64,000 nucleotides of DNA, from contig NC_015740.1 of assembly GCF_000219605.1 (NCBI RefSeq), forward strand, positions 1,798,001-1,862,000. The letters run 5' to 3'. This stretch comes from Stutzerimonas stutzeri (GTDB taxonomy: Bacteria > Pseudomonadota > Gammaproteobacteria > Pseudomonadales > Pseudomonadaceae). Shown piece by piece: positions 1-9,641 of this stretch; the stretch's first letter is position 1, and each line of letters begins with the position of its first letter. The notes under the pieces were generated by a model, which made no database searches, was not told where the DNA came from, and saw nothing but the letters and a program-made list of their open reading frames with translations. A program made the position numbers and the translations under genes.

Positions 1-1159
1 GATAACCGCGCAGCGCGCCCGCCGCGGTGACCTGAACCACGTCCGAGAACTGGAACAGCGCGGCATAGAAGAACAGGCTGGCGGCGACCGCGATCACCGC
101 TGGATCAGGCGTATAGATCCGTGCGATCTGCTCGCTGAACAGCAGCATGACGCTCGCCGAGAAACAGGCATAGACCAGCGCTGCGGCGATCCCGACGCCG
201 GCTACGAAACGGGCATCGCGCGGTGCGCTGCGGCCCAGCTCCTGACCGATGCGCACGGTCACGGCCATCCCCAGGGACAGCGGGATCATGAAGATCAGCG
301 AGGTGAAGTTCAGGGCGATCTGATGCCCGGCCACCACCGTCGCACCGAGCGCACCGATCAGCAGCGCGATCACGGAGAAAATGCTCGCTTCGGCGAACAC
401 GGCGATGCCGATGGGCACGCCGACCGACAGCAGGCGACGAAGCATCGGCCAGCGCGGGCCCTCGAAGTGGGAGAACAGCTGGCTTGCCTGATAGGCCGGC
501 GCACGCTTCACCCAGATGGCCATGGACGTCAGCATGAACAGCATCACCAGTGCCGTGGATACGCCGCAACCCACACCACCCAACGCCGGCATACCGAGCT
601 TGCCGTAGATGAACACGTAGTTCAGTGGGATGTTCAGCAGCAGGCCGAGAATGCCGATGACCATGCTCGGCCGTGGGTGACCCAACCCGTCGCTGAAGCA
701 ACGCAGTACCTGATACAGCGCCATGGCCGGGAAGCCGCAGGCGACGGCGCGCAGGTATGCCATGGTTGGATCGATCAGGGCGGGTTCGACCTTCATCAGA
801 TGCAGCACCGGCTTCGCGTTCCACATCAGCAGTGCACTGCCGATGCCGATGCCAACGCCCATCCACAGGGCCTGGCGCACCAGCGGGCCGATTTCGGCGT
901 GATGCCCGGCGCCGAAGCGCTGGGCGACGTTGGGTGTGGTGGCCAGGGTAATGCCGCTGACCAGCAGGTAGACCGGCACCCAGATCGAGTTGCCCAGCGC
1001 GACGGCAGCCAGGTCGTGCGGACTGACGCGGCCGGCCATCACGGTATCGACAAAGCCCATGGCAGTGCTGGCCAGCTGAGCGATCATCATGGGCAGGGCG
1101 AGGGCGAAGAGGGTGCGCAGTTCAAGGCGGACCCGTCTGAGTCGAAGCTCAGTGGGCAT
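1..1159 (-). CDS. MATE family multidrug efflux transporter (C-terminus cut by window edge)
   Basis: Reading the minus strand from the ATG at 1159 gives a continuous, strongly hydrophobic protein beginning MPTELRLRRVRLELRTLFAL. It runs off the window after about 386 residues, so the last portion is missing. The repeated long membrane segments, and stretches such as ALPMMIAQLASTAMGFVDT near the start, are typical of NorM-type MATE proteins. These exchange Na+ or H+ for cationic drugs across the inner membrane and usually have 12 segments in two homologous halves. The gene is divergent from pdxB, with about 120 bases between the two starts. The exact substrate cannot be read from the sequence. 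NorM or PmpM would be the nearest named relatives. Confidence 0.85.
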   Translation of the reverse strand, partial: MPTELRLRRVRLELRTLFALALPMMIAQLASTAMGFVDTVMAGRVSPHDLAAVALGNSIWVPVYLLVSGITLATTPNVAQRFGAGHHAEIGPLVRQALWMGVGIGIGSALLMWNAKPVLHLMKVEPALIDPTMAYLRAVACGFPAMALYQVLRCFSDGLGHPRPSMVIGILGLLLNIPLNYVFIYGKLGMPALGGVGCGVSTALVMLFMLTSMAIWVKRAPAYQASQLFSHFEGPRWPMLRRLLSVGVPIGIAVFAEASIFSVIALLIGALGATVVAGHQIALNFTSLIFMIPLSLGMAVTVRIGQELGRSAPRDARFVAGVGIAAALVYACFSASVMLLFSEQIARIYTPDPAVIAVAASLFFYAALFQFSDVVQVTAAGALRGY

Positions 1160-1280
1160 TGCGAGGCGTTCCAGTTGTATACAAGAAACGCGCTAGTCTA
1201 CGCCGGGTCGCTGCACGCAGGAAGGCGGCAAAGCGTCGGCGGCCCGTCTAGAATGTGCTTCCCCCAACCGGAGCCACACC

Positions 1281-2426
1281 ATGCACATCCTTGCCGACGA
1301 AAACATCCCGCTGGTCGATGAGTTCTTTGCCGGTCTCGGCGAGATCCGTCGCATGCCCGGGCGTCGCATCAATCGGGCGGCGCTGGAGGGCGTGGATGTG
1401 CTGCTCGTGCGCTCGGTGACGCGGGTCGATCGCGAATTGCTGCAAGGCACCGCGGTGCGCTTCGTCGGCACCTGCACCATCGGCACCGACCATCTGGACC
1501 TCGACTATTTCGAACAGTCCGGCATCGATTGGGCCAGCGCGCCTGGCTGCAACGCGCGCGGGGTGGTCGATTACGTATTGGGTTGCCTGTTGGCCTTAGC
1601 CGAAGTCAGCGGCGAAGCCCTGGCGCGACGCCGCTTCGGCGTGGTGGGTGCCGGCGAGGTAGGCGGGCGCCTGGTCGAAGTGCTGCGAGGCCTCGGCTGG
1701 GATGTGCGCGTTTGCGACCCGCCGCGCCAGACTCTCGAGGCAGGCGGTTTCGTGACGCTGGATGAAGTGATTGCCGAGTGCGATGTCATCAGTCTGCATA
1801 CCCCGTTGAGCATGAGCGGCGACTGCCCGACCTTCCATCTGTTCGACCGTCAGCGCCTGAACGGGCTGCGACCGGGTGCCTGGCTGATCAACGCCAGCAG
1901 AGGAGCGGTGGTGGATAACGCGGCGTTGCGCGATCTGCTGCTGCAGCGTCCGGATCTCGAGGCGGTGCTGGATGTCTGGGAAGGCGAGCCACAGGTGGAC
2001 GTCGAACTGGCTGATCTGTGTCGCATCGCCACGCCACACATCGCCGGCTACAGCCTGGACGGCAAATTGCGTGGCACGGCGCAGATCCATGCGGCCTACT
2101 GCGCCGCTCGCGCCCTTGAACCGGCCGTCGAGCTGGCGCAGCTGATGCCTGGCCCTGCGCTTGCCGGGCTCACCTTCGCCGCATCGGCAGAGCCGGCCGA
2201 GATGCTGGCAACGCTGTGCAGGGCGGTCTACGACCCGCGTCGCGACGACGCGGACTTCCGCCGCAGTCTCCAGGGCGACGATGCGCAGCGCCGGGCTGCC
2301 TTCGATCTGCTGCGCAAGGCCTACCCGGCGCGACGTGAGATCGACGGTCTCGCCGTAAGGATAGAGGGGGACAATCCGGCGTTGACGGCGGTGGTGAGCG
2401 CGCTCGGGGCCCGCTTGCTGCGCTAG
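1281..2426 (+). CDS. pdxB: Erythronate-4-phosphate dehydrogenase
   Basis: This 381-residue protein is a D-2-hydroxyacid dehydrogenase of the PdxB type. It oxidises 4-phosphoerythronate in the DXP-dependent branch of pyridoxal 5'-phosphate synthesis in the cytoplasm. It opens [16 protein letters not shown], as PdxB proteins do. The NAD-binding glycine motif [18 protein letters not shown] lies around residues 115-135, and the catalytic histidine region [17 protein letters not shown] around residues 250-270. The C-terminal dimerisation domain specific to PdxB (about residues 285-381) is present, so the protein is full length. The ATG at 1281 follows the weak Shine-Dalgarno-like ggagcc. Downstream the usual neighbour dnaX is displaced by a group II intron. 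Confidence 0.96.
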   Translation: MHILADENIPLVDEFFAGLGEIRRMPGRRINRAALEGVDVLLVRSVTRVDRELLQGTAVRFVGTCTIGTDHLDLDYFEQSGIDWASAPGCNARGVVDYVLGCLLALAEVSGEALARRRFGVVGAGEVGGRLVEVLRGLGWDVRVCDPPRQTLEAGGFVTLDEVIAECDVISLHTPLSMSGDCPTFHLFDRQRLNGLRPGAWLINASRGAVVDNAALRDLLLQRPDLEAVLDVWEGEPQVDVELADLCRIATPHIAGYSLDGKLRGTAQIHAAYCAARALEPAVELAQLMPGPALAGLTFAASAEPAEMLATLCRAVYDPRRDDADFRRSLQGDDAQRRAAFDLLRKAYPARREIDGLAVRIEGDNPALTAVVSALGARLLR

Positions 2427-3540
2427 CCTCGGATCGGACTCAGCTCGGATGCAATTTCCATCCTGCTCCGCTAGCATTACCCGTCCTGTGCGACACGTGT
2501 GTACGTGTCGTGCTTGGTTTGGTTTACTGCACCATGGCTCCAAACCCTTTGCTATCAGGGGGTTAATGCTTAAAACAGCAGTCAATGTACCGGCTCTGCC
2601 TGGTAAACCTATGCTTCGGACGCTCTGCGTTTTAGCGAAGCTAGGCAATAAATCTGCATCAGTTCGCGCCCAAAATGGGTTCAGAATGAGGTGCAGACAC
2701 AGGAAAGTAGCTTTCCGGCCCGTCTGGATTGTTACAAATAATGTCTAAGCCTGAGGGTGAATTCCGCCCTCAGGGCAGAACTTCGTCCTCTTGTTTGGCA
2801 CAGAGCCTTATCACCGTCGTGAGACGTTGGGGACGTTGAACCAAGCACGGAGCGTCAAGCTCCGAAACGCATTGCTCAGCTCCGCTTGCACAGGGAGTAC
2901 CGAGCCGGGCATGTACCTGCCCGTTCATTAGATCGGCATGCGTCAGGGGCCAACCCTGGGGTGTGAAGCCCGATTAACAATGTCTCGCTCGCAAGAGGGT
3001 GTTATCCGGTGACGGAGAACGCTTCGCGTCCGAGTTGCACGGACGTACCGAGGCTAATGACCCAACCCGCATGGCTAACACATGTGAATCGTCGCCTGAA
3101 CCCTCGTCATAATGGACGGGCCTACGGCAATTATTGGCCTCAGCCAAAAACGGCAATGCAGTCGGTCATCACTGTGGGATGAGGTGATGCGGTACCGCAG
3201 ACTGCCGGGGGAGAGACGAAGCCTAAACGGGGAATTGATGCGTCTCGGGGAACGTGGCAATCCCGACCACCCGCCTGGCCAGCAACATCGGTCAGGCAGG
3301 CAAACCGCAAGGGGCGCTGATGGGTGTGGGGAATGGGAGGATGCAAAAAGCGAAGGGCCGTCTGTAACGGGTGGCATACCGGTTGAGACATTACCGGCAG
3401 GGGCAACCCTGGCTGACGTGCATCTGGTTTACGAGCGCAAGAAGAGCCGCTGATTCCAGCGATAACCAAACGACCCTATGGGCGACTACTGCCCATAGGG
3501 GGTAGTCCGTCCTGAATGTCGTGCATATCAGGAGGACAGT

Positions 3541-5280
3541 ATGAAAACGCAACCAGCAACACCGGTCGCGTCTGCGTCCTTCGACGGGATGAAGAACTGG
3601 CACGCTCTCGATTGGGCCGGGATTCAACAAACCGTTCGGAAGACGCAGCTAAAGATTGCGCAGGCAACTGGGGAAGGCGATTGGCGCAGGGTTAAACGCC
3701 TGCAACGACTGCTGACCCACTCGTTTTATGGCCGCTGTCTGGCTGTAAGGCGAGTCACGGAAAACCGGGGTCGCAAGACGCCGGGAGTCGACGGAGAAAC
3801 CTGGGGAACGCCTCAGGCCAAGCTCCAGGCCGTGGGACGTCTGTCGAAAAAGCGAGGCTATCGACCCAAACCGCTACGGCGGGTATGGATACCGAAGCCC
3901 GGCAAGCAAGAGAAACGCCCGCTGGGTATCCCGACGATGCTGGATCGGGCCATGCAGGCGCTGTATCTGCAAGTCTTGGAACCTGTAATCGAAAGCACCA
4001 GCGATCCGAAATCCTATGGGTTTCGCCCGGATCGCTCGACTGCTGACGCGATGGTCGAGCTATTCCACCTGCTGTCGCCGCAAACGGCGCCGGTCTGGAT
4101 TCTGGAGGGCGACATCAAGGGTTTCTTCGACAACATCAATCACGAGTGGCTGTGTCGAAATGTCCCGATGGACAGAACGGTGCTGCGCAAATGGTTGAAA
4201 GCCGGGGTTATCGACCGGCGACAACTCATGGCTACGGAGGCCGGGACGCCGCAAGGCGGGATCATCTCGCCCTGTCTGGCAAACGCCACCCTGAATGGTC
4301 TGGAGATTCAGCTAAAGCGCCATCTGGTGAAGAAGTTGGGGGTCCGGAACGCTAAGAAGAGCAAGGTGCAGTGTGTTCGCTATGCGGATGACTTTGTCGT
4401 TACGGCAGCCTCGAAAGAGCTGTTAGAGGACGTGGTCAAACCTTGGGTAGAGCAATTCCTGTCGGCACGAGGGGTTGCGCTGTCACGGGAGAAAACGCAG
4501 ATCACGCACATCCACCAAGGCTTCGATTTTCTGGGGTGGAATTTCAGGAAGTACGTGCCGAAATCGCCGTATAGGAACGCCAAGCTGCTGATCAAGCCCT
4601 CGAAGAAGAACGTCTCGGCGTTCTATCGGAAAGTGCGAGAGATCATCAAAGGCAGCGGAGCACTGACGCAGGACGCGTTGATCGGCCAGCTGAACCCGGT
4701 ACTGAAGGGGTGGGCGCAATACCACTCCCCGGTCGTGGCAAAAGAGGCCTTCAGCAAGCTGGATAATCTTATTTTCTGGCGAATCTGGAGGTGGGCGAAG
4801 CGGAGGCATCCGCGGAAGTCGGCTGATTGGATCAGGAATAAATACTTCCGATCCATAGGCAGGCAGAACTGGGTGTTTGCGTATCCCTATAAAAATGGCA
4901 AGGGAGAAAGGCAACACCGGCGGCTGTACGGGCTGGCGGAAACCGCAATCGTGCGTCACAAGCGTCTACCGGGTGAGTATCAGCCCTACGACGCGACGCA
5001 GGAACTGAAGTGGGAGGCGCTGAGGGTTCAACGGATGCAGCACAAGCTGCGTTATCGGGGACAGGTGCTCAGCATCTTCCGCAGACAGATGGGGCTTTGC
5101 GCCCTGTGCGGGCATGCGATCAGCAGGGAAACCGGTTGGCACGACCACCACGTCATCAGGCGTGTGGACGGCGGGCCGGATACTTTGAGGAACCGCGTGC
5201 TGCTTCATCCCAACTGCCATGCGCTGGTGCATAGCCAGCGTGAAAAGGTAACTCTGCGATACGGTGGCCAGAGATGCTAA
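3541..5280 (+). CDS. ltrA: Group II intron-encoded reverse transcriptase/maturase with HNH endonuclease
   Basis: This 579-residue protein lies in intron domain IV. It has an N-terminal RT region (RKTPGVDGETW near residue 80), the RT active site YADD at residues 281-284, a maturase/thumb region (FLGWNF, LKGWAQYH) and a C-terminal HNH nuclease with two CxxC-type cysteine pairs starting at C520 and DHHVIRR. This is the full set needed for splicing assistance, second-strand cleavage and target-primed reverse transcription. Length is usual for HNH-bearing maturases and no frameshift is seen. The ATG is preceded by AGGAGGACAGT, a strong ribosome binding site. The intron therefore looks potentially active. 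Its class is not assigned, but domain VI and the insertion site do not look like class C. Confidence 0.95.
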   Translation: MKTQPATPVASASFDGMKNWHALDWAGIQQTVRKTQLKIAQATGEGDWRRVKRLQRLLTHSFYGRCLAVRRVTENRGRKTPGVDGETWGTPQAKLQAVGRLSKKRGYRPKPLRRVWIPKPGKQEKRPLGIPTMLDRAMQALYLQVLEPVIESTSDPKSYGFRPDRSTADAMVELFHLLSPQTAPVWILEGDIKGFFDNINHEWLCRNVPMDRTVLRKWLKAGVIDRRQLMATEAGTPQGGIISPCLANATLNGLEIQLKRHLVKKLGVRNAKKSKVQCVRYADDFVVTAASKELLEDVVKPWVEQFLSARGVALSREKTQITHIHQGFDFLGWNFRKYVPKSPYRNAKLLIKPSKKNVSAFYRKVREIIKGSGALTQDALIGQLNPVLKGWAQYHSPVVAKEAFSKLDNLIFWRIWRWAKRRHPRKSADWIRNKYFRSIGRQNWVFAYPYKNGKGERQHRRLYGLAETAIVRHKRLPGEYQPYDATQELKWEALRVQRMQHKLRYRGQVLSIFRRQMGLCALCGHAISRETGWHDHHVIRRVDGGPDTLRNRVLLHPNCHALVHSQREKVTLRYGGQRC

Positions 5281-5333
5281 TATCTCGCGCCATATAATGT
5301 CGGTTAGCCTCTTGGCTGGCTTTTCGTAAACTT

Positions 5334-5408
5334 GAGCCGTATGCGGTGAAAGCCGCACGTACGGTTCTTAGGGGGGGACGGGCCAGTAATGGCTTGTCCC
5401 TACCCGAC
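5334..5408 (+). other. Intron domains V and VI with 3' splice site
   Basis: Domain V is the 34-base hairpin 5334-5367, starting GAGCCGTATGCGG, closed by a GAAA tetraloop and ending ACGGTTC. It carries the catalytic AGC triad. Domain VI follows as a GC-rich stem (GGACGGGCC pairing with GGCTTGTCC). It ends CCTACCCGAC, with a bulged A at 5402 a few bases from the 3' end. This fixes the intron 3' boundary at 5408. Confidence 0.88.
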
Positions 5409-5433
5409 CTGCCTAGTTCCCCGCGATGGTGTT

Positions 5434-7452
5434 ATGAGTTATCAGGTTCTTGCACGTAAATGGCGTCCGCGCTCGTTCCGCGAAATGGTCGGCCAGACGC
5501 ATGTGCTCAAGGCCCTGATCAACGCGCTGGACAATCAGCGCCTGCACCATGCCTATCTGTTCACCGGTACCCGCGGCGTCGGCAAGACGACGATCGCGCG
5601 GATCATCGCCAAGTGCCTGAACTGCGAGACGGGCGTCAGTTCCACACCCTGCGGGCAGTGTTCGGTCTGCCGGGAGATCGATGAGGGGCGCTTCGTCGAC
5701 CTGATCGAGGTGGACGCTGCAAGCCGCACCAAGGTCGAGGACACGCGCGAACTGCTGGACAACGTGCAGTACGCGCCGAGTCGCGGACGCTACAAGGTCT
5801 ACCTGATCGACGAAGTACACATGCTCTCGTCGCACTCTTTCAACGCGCTGCTCAAGACCCTCGAAGAGCCGCCGCCTCACGTCAAGTTCCTGCTCGCGAC
5901 CACCGATCCGCAGAAGTTGCCAGTGACCATCCTGTCGCGCTGCCTGCAGTTCTCGCTGAAAAACATGCCGCCGGAGCGAGTCGTTGAGCACCTGACCCAT
6001 GTGCTTGGCGTCGAGAACGTTCCTTTCGAGGAAGATGCGCTGTGGCTGCTCGGTCGCGCCGCGGACGGTTCGATGCGCGATGCCATGAGCCTGACCGACC
6101 AGGCGATCGCCTTCGGTGAGGGCAAGGTGCTGGCCGCCGATGTGCGGGCGATGCTCGGCACGCTCGATCACGGTCAGGTCTATGGCGTACTGCAGGCGCT
6201 GCTCGAGGGCGACGCCCGGGCACTGCTCGAAGCCGTTCGTCATCTCGCCGAGCAGGGGCCGGATTGGGCCGGCGTACTCGCGGAAATGCTCAATGTGTTG
6301 CATCGCGTCGCCATCGCCCAGGCGCTACCGGAAGCGGTGGACAATGGCCAGGGCGATCGCGATCGGGTGCTGGCGCTGGCGCAGGCGCTGCCAGCCGAAG
6401 ACGTGCAGTTCTATTATCAGATGGGCCTAATCGGGCGACGCGATCTGCCATTGGCGCCCGATCCGCGCAGTGGCTTCGAAATGGTTCTGCTGCGTATGTT
6501 GGCGTTCCGCCCGGCGGATATGGGTGACGCGCCACGAACATCGCTAAAGAATTTGGGAATCAGCCCGGCCACAGCTGATTCCAAGCCTGCAGCGGTGGCC
6601 GATACCGCTGCCCCCGGCGTGTCGCCTGTTTCAGCCCCCGCTACGGTTGCTCCTGCCGCCGTTGTGGCGCCGCCAGCGGCTCCGGCGGTGATAGCCAGCC
6701 CGGCTGAGTCGGTGACCACAGCGGCTCCTGAACTGCCTGCCGTGGCGACATCGCCGGCAGCGCCTGCGCAAGAGCAGGCCGTGCCGGTGATCGATGTACC
6801 CTGGAACGAACCGCCCGAGGTCCCGCCGGTTGCCGTCGAGGCCAATGCAATACTGCCCGAGCCGGCACTGGACGGGCCACCCGATCATGTGGCTGCCGTG
6901 GTTCAGGTCGAAGAGCCTGACGATGACGAGCCGCCGCTGACCGACGAAGACTATTTCGAGGTCGAAAATCAGGCCGAGGCTTACTTCGAGGAGCTGCAGC
7001 AGGACGAGACGGACCAGCAGGAGGTCGAGCCGCTGCCGGCAGTTGAGCCTGCCACCGGGCTGGCTGCCGAATGGCTGGAGCTCTATCTCAAGCTCGGTCT
7101 GTCCGGCCTGACCGGCAGCATCGCGGCCAACTGCACGTTGATTTCGGTGGAGGGCGATCGCTGGCTGATGCACCTCGACCCGGCCCAGAGTGCCCTGTTC
7201 AACCCGACACAGCAGCGCCGGTTGAACGATGCGTTGAATCAGTACCACGGGCGTACGTTGCAGCTCGATATCGTGCTGCAGAAGCCCGAGCAGGAAACGC
7301 CGGCGCAGGCCGCGCAGCGTCGTCGCGCCGAGCGACAGCGCGCCGCTGAACAATCGATTCATGCGGACCCGCTGGTCCAGCAGTTGATGCAGCAGTTCGC
7401 CGCGGTGATCCGCGAAGGCACCATCGAACCCGTAGAACACTCAGAACCCTGA
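5434..7452 (+). CDS. dnaX: DNA polymerase III subunits gamma/tau (clamp loader)
   Basis: The ATPase motor of the replicative clamp loader. From ATG 5434 the 672-residue protein begins [15 protein letters not shown]. It shows Walker A GTRGVGKT at 45-52, zinc-binding cysteines at 64, 73, 76 and 79, the DEVH Walker B at 126-129 and the SRC arginine-finger motif at 168-170. A Pro/Ala-rich linker spans about 385-480, followed by acidic sequence and a C-terminal tau domain that would bind the polymerase and helicase. The frame extends upstream to 5389, but that ATG lies inside intron domain VI, so 5434 is preferred. No good Shine-Dalgarno precedes 5434 (only GGTG two bases away). No A AAA AAG slippery site is visible, so how gamma is made, if at all, is unclear. 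dnaX-ybaB-recR is a conserved operon. Confidence 0.97.
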   Translation: MSYQVLARKWRPRSFREMVGQTHVLKALINALDNQRLHHAYLFTGTRGVGKTTIARIIAKCLNCETGVSSTPCGQCSVCREIDEGRFVDLIEVDAASRTKVEDTRELLDNVQYAPSRGRYKVYLIDEVHMLSSHSFNALLKTLEEPPPHVKFLLATTDPQKLPVTILSRCLQFSLKNMPPERVVEHLTHVLGVENVPFEEDALWLLGRAADGSMRDAMSLTDQAIAFGEGKVLAADVRAMLGTLDHGQVYGVLQALLEGDARALLEAVRHLAEQGPDWAGVLAEMLNVLHRVAIAQALPEAVDNGQGDRDRVLALAQALPAEDVQFYYQMGLIGRRDLPLAPDPRSGFEMVLLRMLAFRPADMGDAPRTSLKNLGISPATADSKPAAVADTAAPGVSPVSAPATVAPAAVVAPPAAPAVIASPAESVTTAAPELPAVATSPAAPAQEQAVPVIDVPWNEPPEVPPVAVEANAILPEPALDGPPDHVAAVVQVEEPDDDEPPLTDEDYFEVENQAEAYFEELQQDETDQQEVEPLPAVEPATGLAAEWLELYLKLGLSGLTGSIAANCTLISVEGDRWLMHLDPAQSALFNPTQQRRLNDALNQYHGRTLQLDIVLQKPEQETPAQAAQRRRAERQRAAEQSIHADPLVQQLMQQFAAVIREGTIEPVEHSEP

Positions 7453-7471
7453 TCGAATTGAGGTGATACCC

Positions 7472-7798
7472 ATGATGAAAGGTGGCATGGCCGGCCTGAT
7501 GAAGCAGGCGCAGCAGATGCAGGAAAAGATGCAGAAGATGCAGGAAGAGCTGGCGAACGCCGAAGTCACTGGCCAATCCGGTGCCGGCCTGGTCAGCGTG
7601 GTGATGAACGGCCGTCATGACGTCAAGCGCGTCAGCCTCGATGACAGCCTAATGCAGGAAGACAAGGAAATCCTCGAAGACCTGATCGCTGCGGCCGTCA
7701 ACGATGCGGTACGCAAGATCGAGCAGAACAGCCAGGAGAAGATGGCCGGCATGACCGCAGGCATGCAGCTCCCGCCGGGCTTCAAGATGCCGTTCTGA
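7472..7798 (+). CDS. ybaB: Nucleoid-associated protein, YbaB/EbfC family
   Basis: A 108-residue DNA-binding dimer of the YbaB/EbfC family, nearly always found between dnaX and recR. It has the glycine-rich start [20 protein letters not shown], a long N-terminal helix rich in Met, Gln and Lys, the core [14 protein letters not shown] and the tail [12 protein letters not shown] 7472 is chosen because GAGGTG (7460-7465) sits at ribosome-binding distance. A GTG at 7463 would extend the frame by three residues but would use that same sequence as its start. The gap to dnaX is 19 bases, so the two are co-transcribed. Confidence 0.95.
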   Translation: MMKGGMAGLMKQAQQMQEKMQKMQEELANAEVTGQSGAGLVSVVMNGRHDVKRVSLDDSLMQEDKEILEDLIAAAVNDAVRKIEQNSQEKMAGMTAGMQLPPGFKMPF

Positions 7799-7819
7799 TC
7801 CAGCGCGCAGTTCCAGCCG

Positions 7820-7854
7820 GGCCGCCCCTCTCGCTGTGGGGCGGCCGGTTTTTT
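7820..7854 (+). terminator. Rho-independent terminator between ybaB and recR
   Basis: A 9-bp GC-rich stem (7820-7828 with 7838-7846), a loop of nine bases and then six T residues at 7849-7854. It would reduce but need not abolish read-through into recR, which starts 25 bases further on. Confidence 0.85.
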
Positions 7855-7878
7855 CAGTGATTCCATTTCGAGACGTAC

Positions 7879-8478
7879 ATGAGCTTCAGCCCGCTGATTC
7901 GGCAACTCATCGATGCCCTGCGCATTCTTCCTGGCGTAGGACAGAAGACCGCGCAACGCATGGCGCTGCAGCTGCTCGAGCGTGACCGCAGCGGTGGCCT
8001 GCGCCTGGCGCAGGCGTTGACCCGGGCGATGGAAGGTGTCGGCTACTGCAGGCAGTGCCGTACGCTGACCGAAGACGAACTCTGCCCGCAGTGCGCTGAT
8101 CCGCGGCGCGATGATTCCCTGCTATGCGTGGTGCAGAGCCCGGTCGACGTGTTTGCGGTCGAGCAGACCGGCTTTCGTGGGCGTTATTTCGTGCTCAAGG
8201 GACATCTGTCTCCGCTCGATGGCCTGGGGCCGGAGGCCATCGGCATTCCCGAGCTGCTGGGTCGGGTGGCGGATGGCGCATTCAGCGAAGTCATCCTGGC
8301 AACAAACCCCACTGTCGAAGGGGAAGCCACCGCGCACTACATCGCACAGATGCTCATTCCCAAAGGCCTGACCATTAGCCGAATTGCCCATGGTGTTCCA
8401 CTGGGCGGCGAGCTGGACCTGGTCGATGGCGGCACACTGGCTCACGCCCTCGCAGGGCGCAAGCCGATCAGCCTATAA
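7879..8478 (+). CDS. recR: Recombination mediator protein RecR
   Basis: This 199-residue protein acts with RecF and RecO to load RecA on gapped DNA. It starts [21 protein letters not shown] and carries the helix-hairpin-helix ([17 protein letters not shown], about residues 17-33). A four-cysteine zinc finger (CRQC...CPQC, about residues 57-72) and a Toprim domain with the [12 protein letters not shown] segment follow. Length equals the family norm. It follows ybaB after a terminator, so expression may be partly by read-through. Confidence 0.97.
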   Translation: MSFSPLIRQLIDALRILPGVGQKTAQRMALQLLERDRSGGLRLAQALTRAMEGVGYCRQCRTLTEDELCPQCADPRRDDSLLCVVQSPVDVFAVEQTGFRGRYFVLKGHLSPLDGLGPEAIGIPELLGRVADGAFSEVILATNPTVEGEATAHYIAQMLIPKGLTISRIAHGVPLGGELDLVDGGTLAHALAGRKPISL

Positions 8479-8558
8479 CTCGACGCCTTTAGCTTATTGC
8501 TACTTGCTAGTGCCGTTCTGCAGATAGTTCGGGTAAAGTTCTAAGCCATAAACGTTAG

Positions 8559-8594
8559 ATAACCAAAACGAATATAGTGCTTTGTTTTGGTTAT
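8559..8594. promoter_or_regulatory. Perfect 11-bp inverted repeat before ABC transporter operon
   Basis: ATAACCAAAAC at 8559-8569 is repeated in exact inverse orientation at 8584-8594, separated by 14 bases that include a TATAGT hexamer at 8573-8578. The repeat ends 29 bases before the start codon of the substrate-binding protein. It has no T run, so it is not an intrinsic terminator of recR. An operator for a dimeric regulator is the likeliest reading, but the regulator is not identifiable here. Confidence 0.6.
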
Positions 8595-8623
8595 ATACGC
8601 TGGCTATCCGAATCGAGGTCGAA

Positions 8624-9613
8624 ATGAAAGCGAAGCTCTGGCTGGTTCCTGCTCTTGTGCTCCTGAGTGCGTTCGCGCAGGCGCAGGAAAAGTTCAAGGT
8701 AGGTTACATCCGGGTGATGGACGATGCCCAGGCCATGGTCGCCCACGAGGCAGGGCTGTATAAGAAGCACGGCCTGGACGTCGAACTGATCGAGTTCAGT
8801 TCGGGCACCGATCTGATCAAGGCCATCGTCGGCGGTCAGCTGGATACCGGTGTGCTGGGCTTTACCAATGCGGTGGCCTGGGCGTCCAAAGGGGCCGATC
8901 TGAAGGTGGTGGGTGGTGCGCAGCAAGGTTATCACTCGATCCTGGTGCGTGAAGATACCGACATCCAGGACGTTGCAGGCCTCAAGGACCGCACACTGGC
9001 TTCGCAGCGCGAAGGCAGCACTGCCGATGCGGTGCTGCGTGGCGTGACCTTGAAGAATGCCGGCCTCAAGCCGAGCGATGTCAACATCATGGGCGTCAGC
9101 CCGGCAGTTGCGGTGCAGTCGCTGGTATCCGGGCGAGTGGATGCCGCCTTCCTGTTCGAGCCCTACGACCGCATCGCACAGCTGGTGGCGCCGGTTCGCC
9201 AGGTCTACGAGATCGGCGAAGTGTGGCCGTTCCCGTGCATGGTGGTGATCACCTCCGGCGACACCCTGGCCAAGCGCAAGGATGCCGTCTGGAAATCCCT
9301 GGATGCTCAGCGCGATGCCATCGAACTGCTGGACAAGCAGCCGGCCGAAGCGGCGAAGCTGATCGCCGGCTACTTCATCGCCGAGCCAACCTTGAAAACC
9401 CTCAAGCGCGGCGAACTGGCCCGCGAGGTGGTCATCGAGGAAGCCATTGGCACCCAGACCTTCAGCGCCAAGCTTGGCGACGACGATCTGGCCCGTATTC
9501 AGGAGCTTGCTGACATCCTGCAGGAGCAGGGCTCGCTGAAGACTCGCGATGGCAAGCCGTTCGATACCCGAGCCATTCTCGATCTGAGCTGGCAGGAAGC
9601 ACGGGAACTCTGA
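8624..9613 (+). CDS. ABC transporter periplasmic substrate-binding protein (nitrate/sulfonate/NMT1-like family)
   Basis: This 329-residue protein has a clear Sec signal peptide (MKAKLWLVPALVLLSAFAQAQ), so it is periplasmic. The body (FKVGYIRVMDDAQAMVAHEAGLY, then GGQLDTGVLGFTNAVAWASKGADLKVVGGA) is typical of TauA/SsuA/NMT1-type binding proteins. These capture sulfonates, nitrate, bicarbonate or thiamine pyrimidine precursors, and the sequence alone does not tell which. ATG 8624 is chosen because it starts the signal peptide and follows GAGGT. The ATPase and permease genes lie just downstream. Confidence 0.85.
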   Translation: MKAKLWLVPALVLLSAFAQAQEKFKVGYIRVMDDAQAMVAHEAGLYKKHGLDVELIEFSSGTDLIKAIVGGQLDTGVLGFTNAVAWASKGADLKVVGGAQQGYHSILVREDTDIQDVAGLKDRTLASQREGSTADAVLRGVTLKNAGLKPSDVNIMGVSPAVAVQSLVSGRVDAAFLFEPYDRIAQLVAPVRQVYEIGEVWPFPCMVVITSGDTLAKRKDAVWKSLDAQRDAIELLDKQPAEAAKLIAGYFIAEPTLKTLKRGELAREVVIEEAIGTQTFSAKLGDDDLARIQELADILQEQGSLKTRDGKPFDTRAILDLSWQEAREL

Positions 9614-9641
9614 TCGGCGCTGTGCCTTTCGGCAACACAAA

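Larger units (their letters stand above)
2488..5408 (+). mobile_element. Group II intron inserted between pdxB and dnaX (5' end tentative)
   Basis: A retrotransposing ribozyme on the same strand as dnaX. The 3' end is well supported: domain V (5334-5367) and domain VI follow the maturase ORF, and the probable branch-point A at 5402 puts the 3' splice site after C5408. The 5' end is less certain. Candidates matching the GUGYG consensus are 2488 (GTGCG) and 2497 (GTGTG). A start near 2819 (GTGAG) would give a more usual length of about 2.6 kb. In favour of 2488, AGCATTA at 2473-2479 can pair perfectly with TAATGCT at 2564-2570 (IBS2-EBS2 like), and CGTCCT at 2482-2487 can pair with GGGACG at 2830-2835 with one wobble. 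The 265-base gap between those sites is larger than usual. A strong stem-loop (2750-2757 with 2767-2774) lies inside. The 1114 bases between pdxB and the maturase gene hold no other gene that I recognise. Confidence 0.7.

Noticed and set aside
2449..2748. A 99-codon frame after pdxB
   Set aside because: It crosses the proposed intron 5' region, has no ribosome binding site and no family resemblance.
2427..2820. Signal recognition particle RNA gene expected near dnaX
   Set aside because: I looked for the conserved SRP core (GGTCCGGAAGGAAGCAGC-like) in both flanks of the intron and did not see it.
5389..5433. An upstream ATG extending dnaX by 15 codons
   Set aside because: The ATG and following bases lie in intron domain VI and would be removed by splicing.
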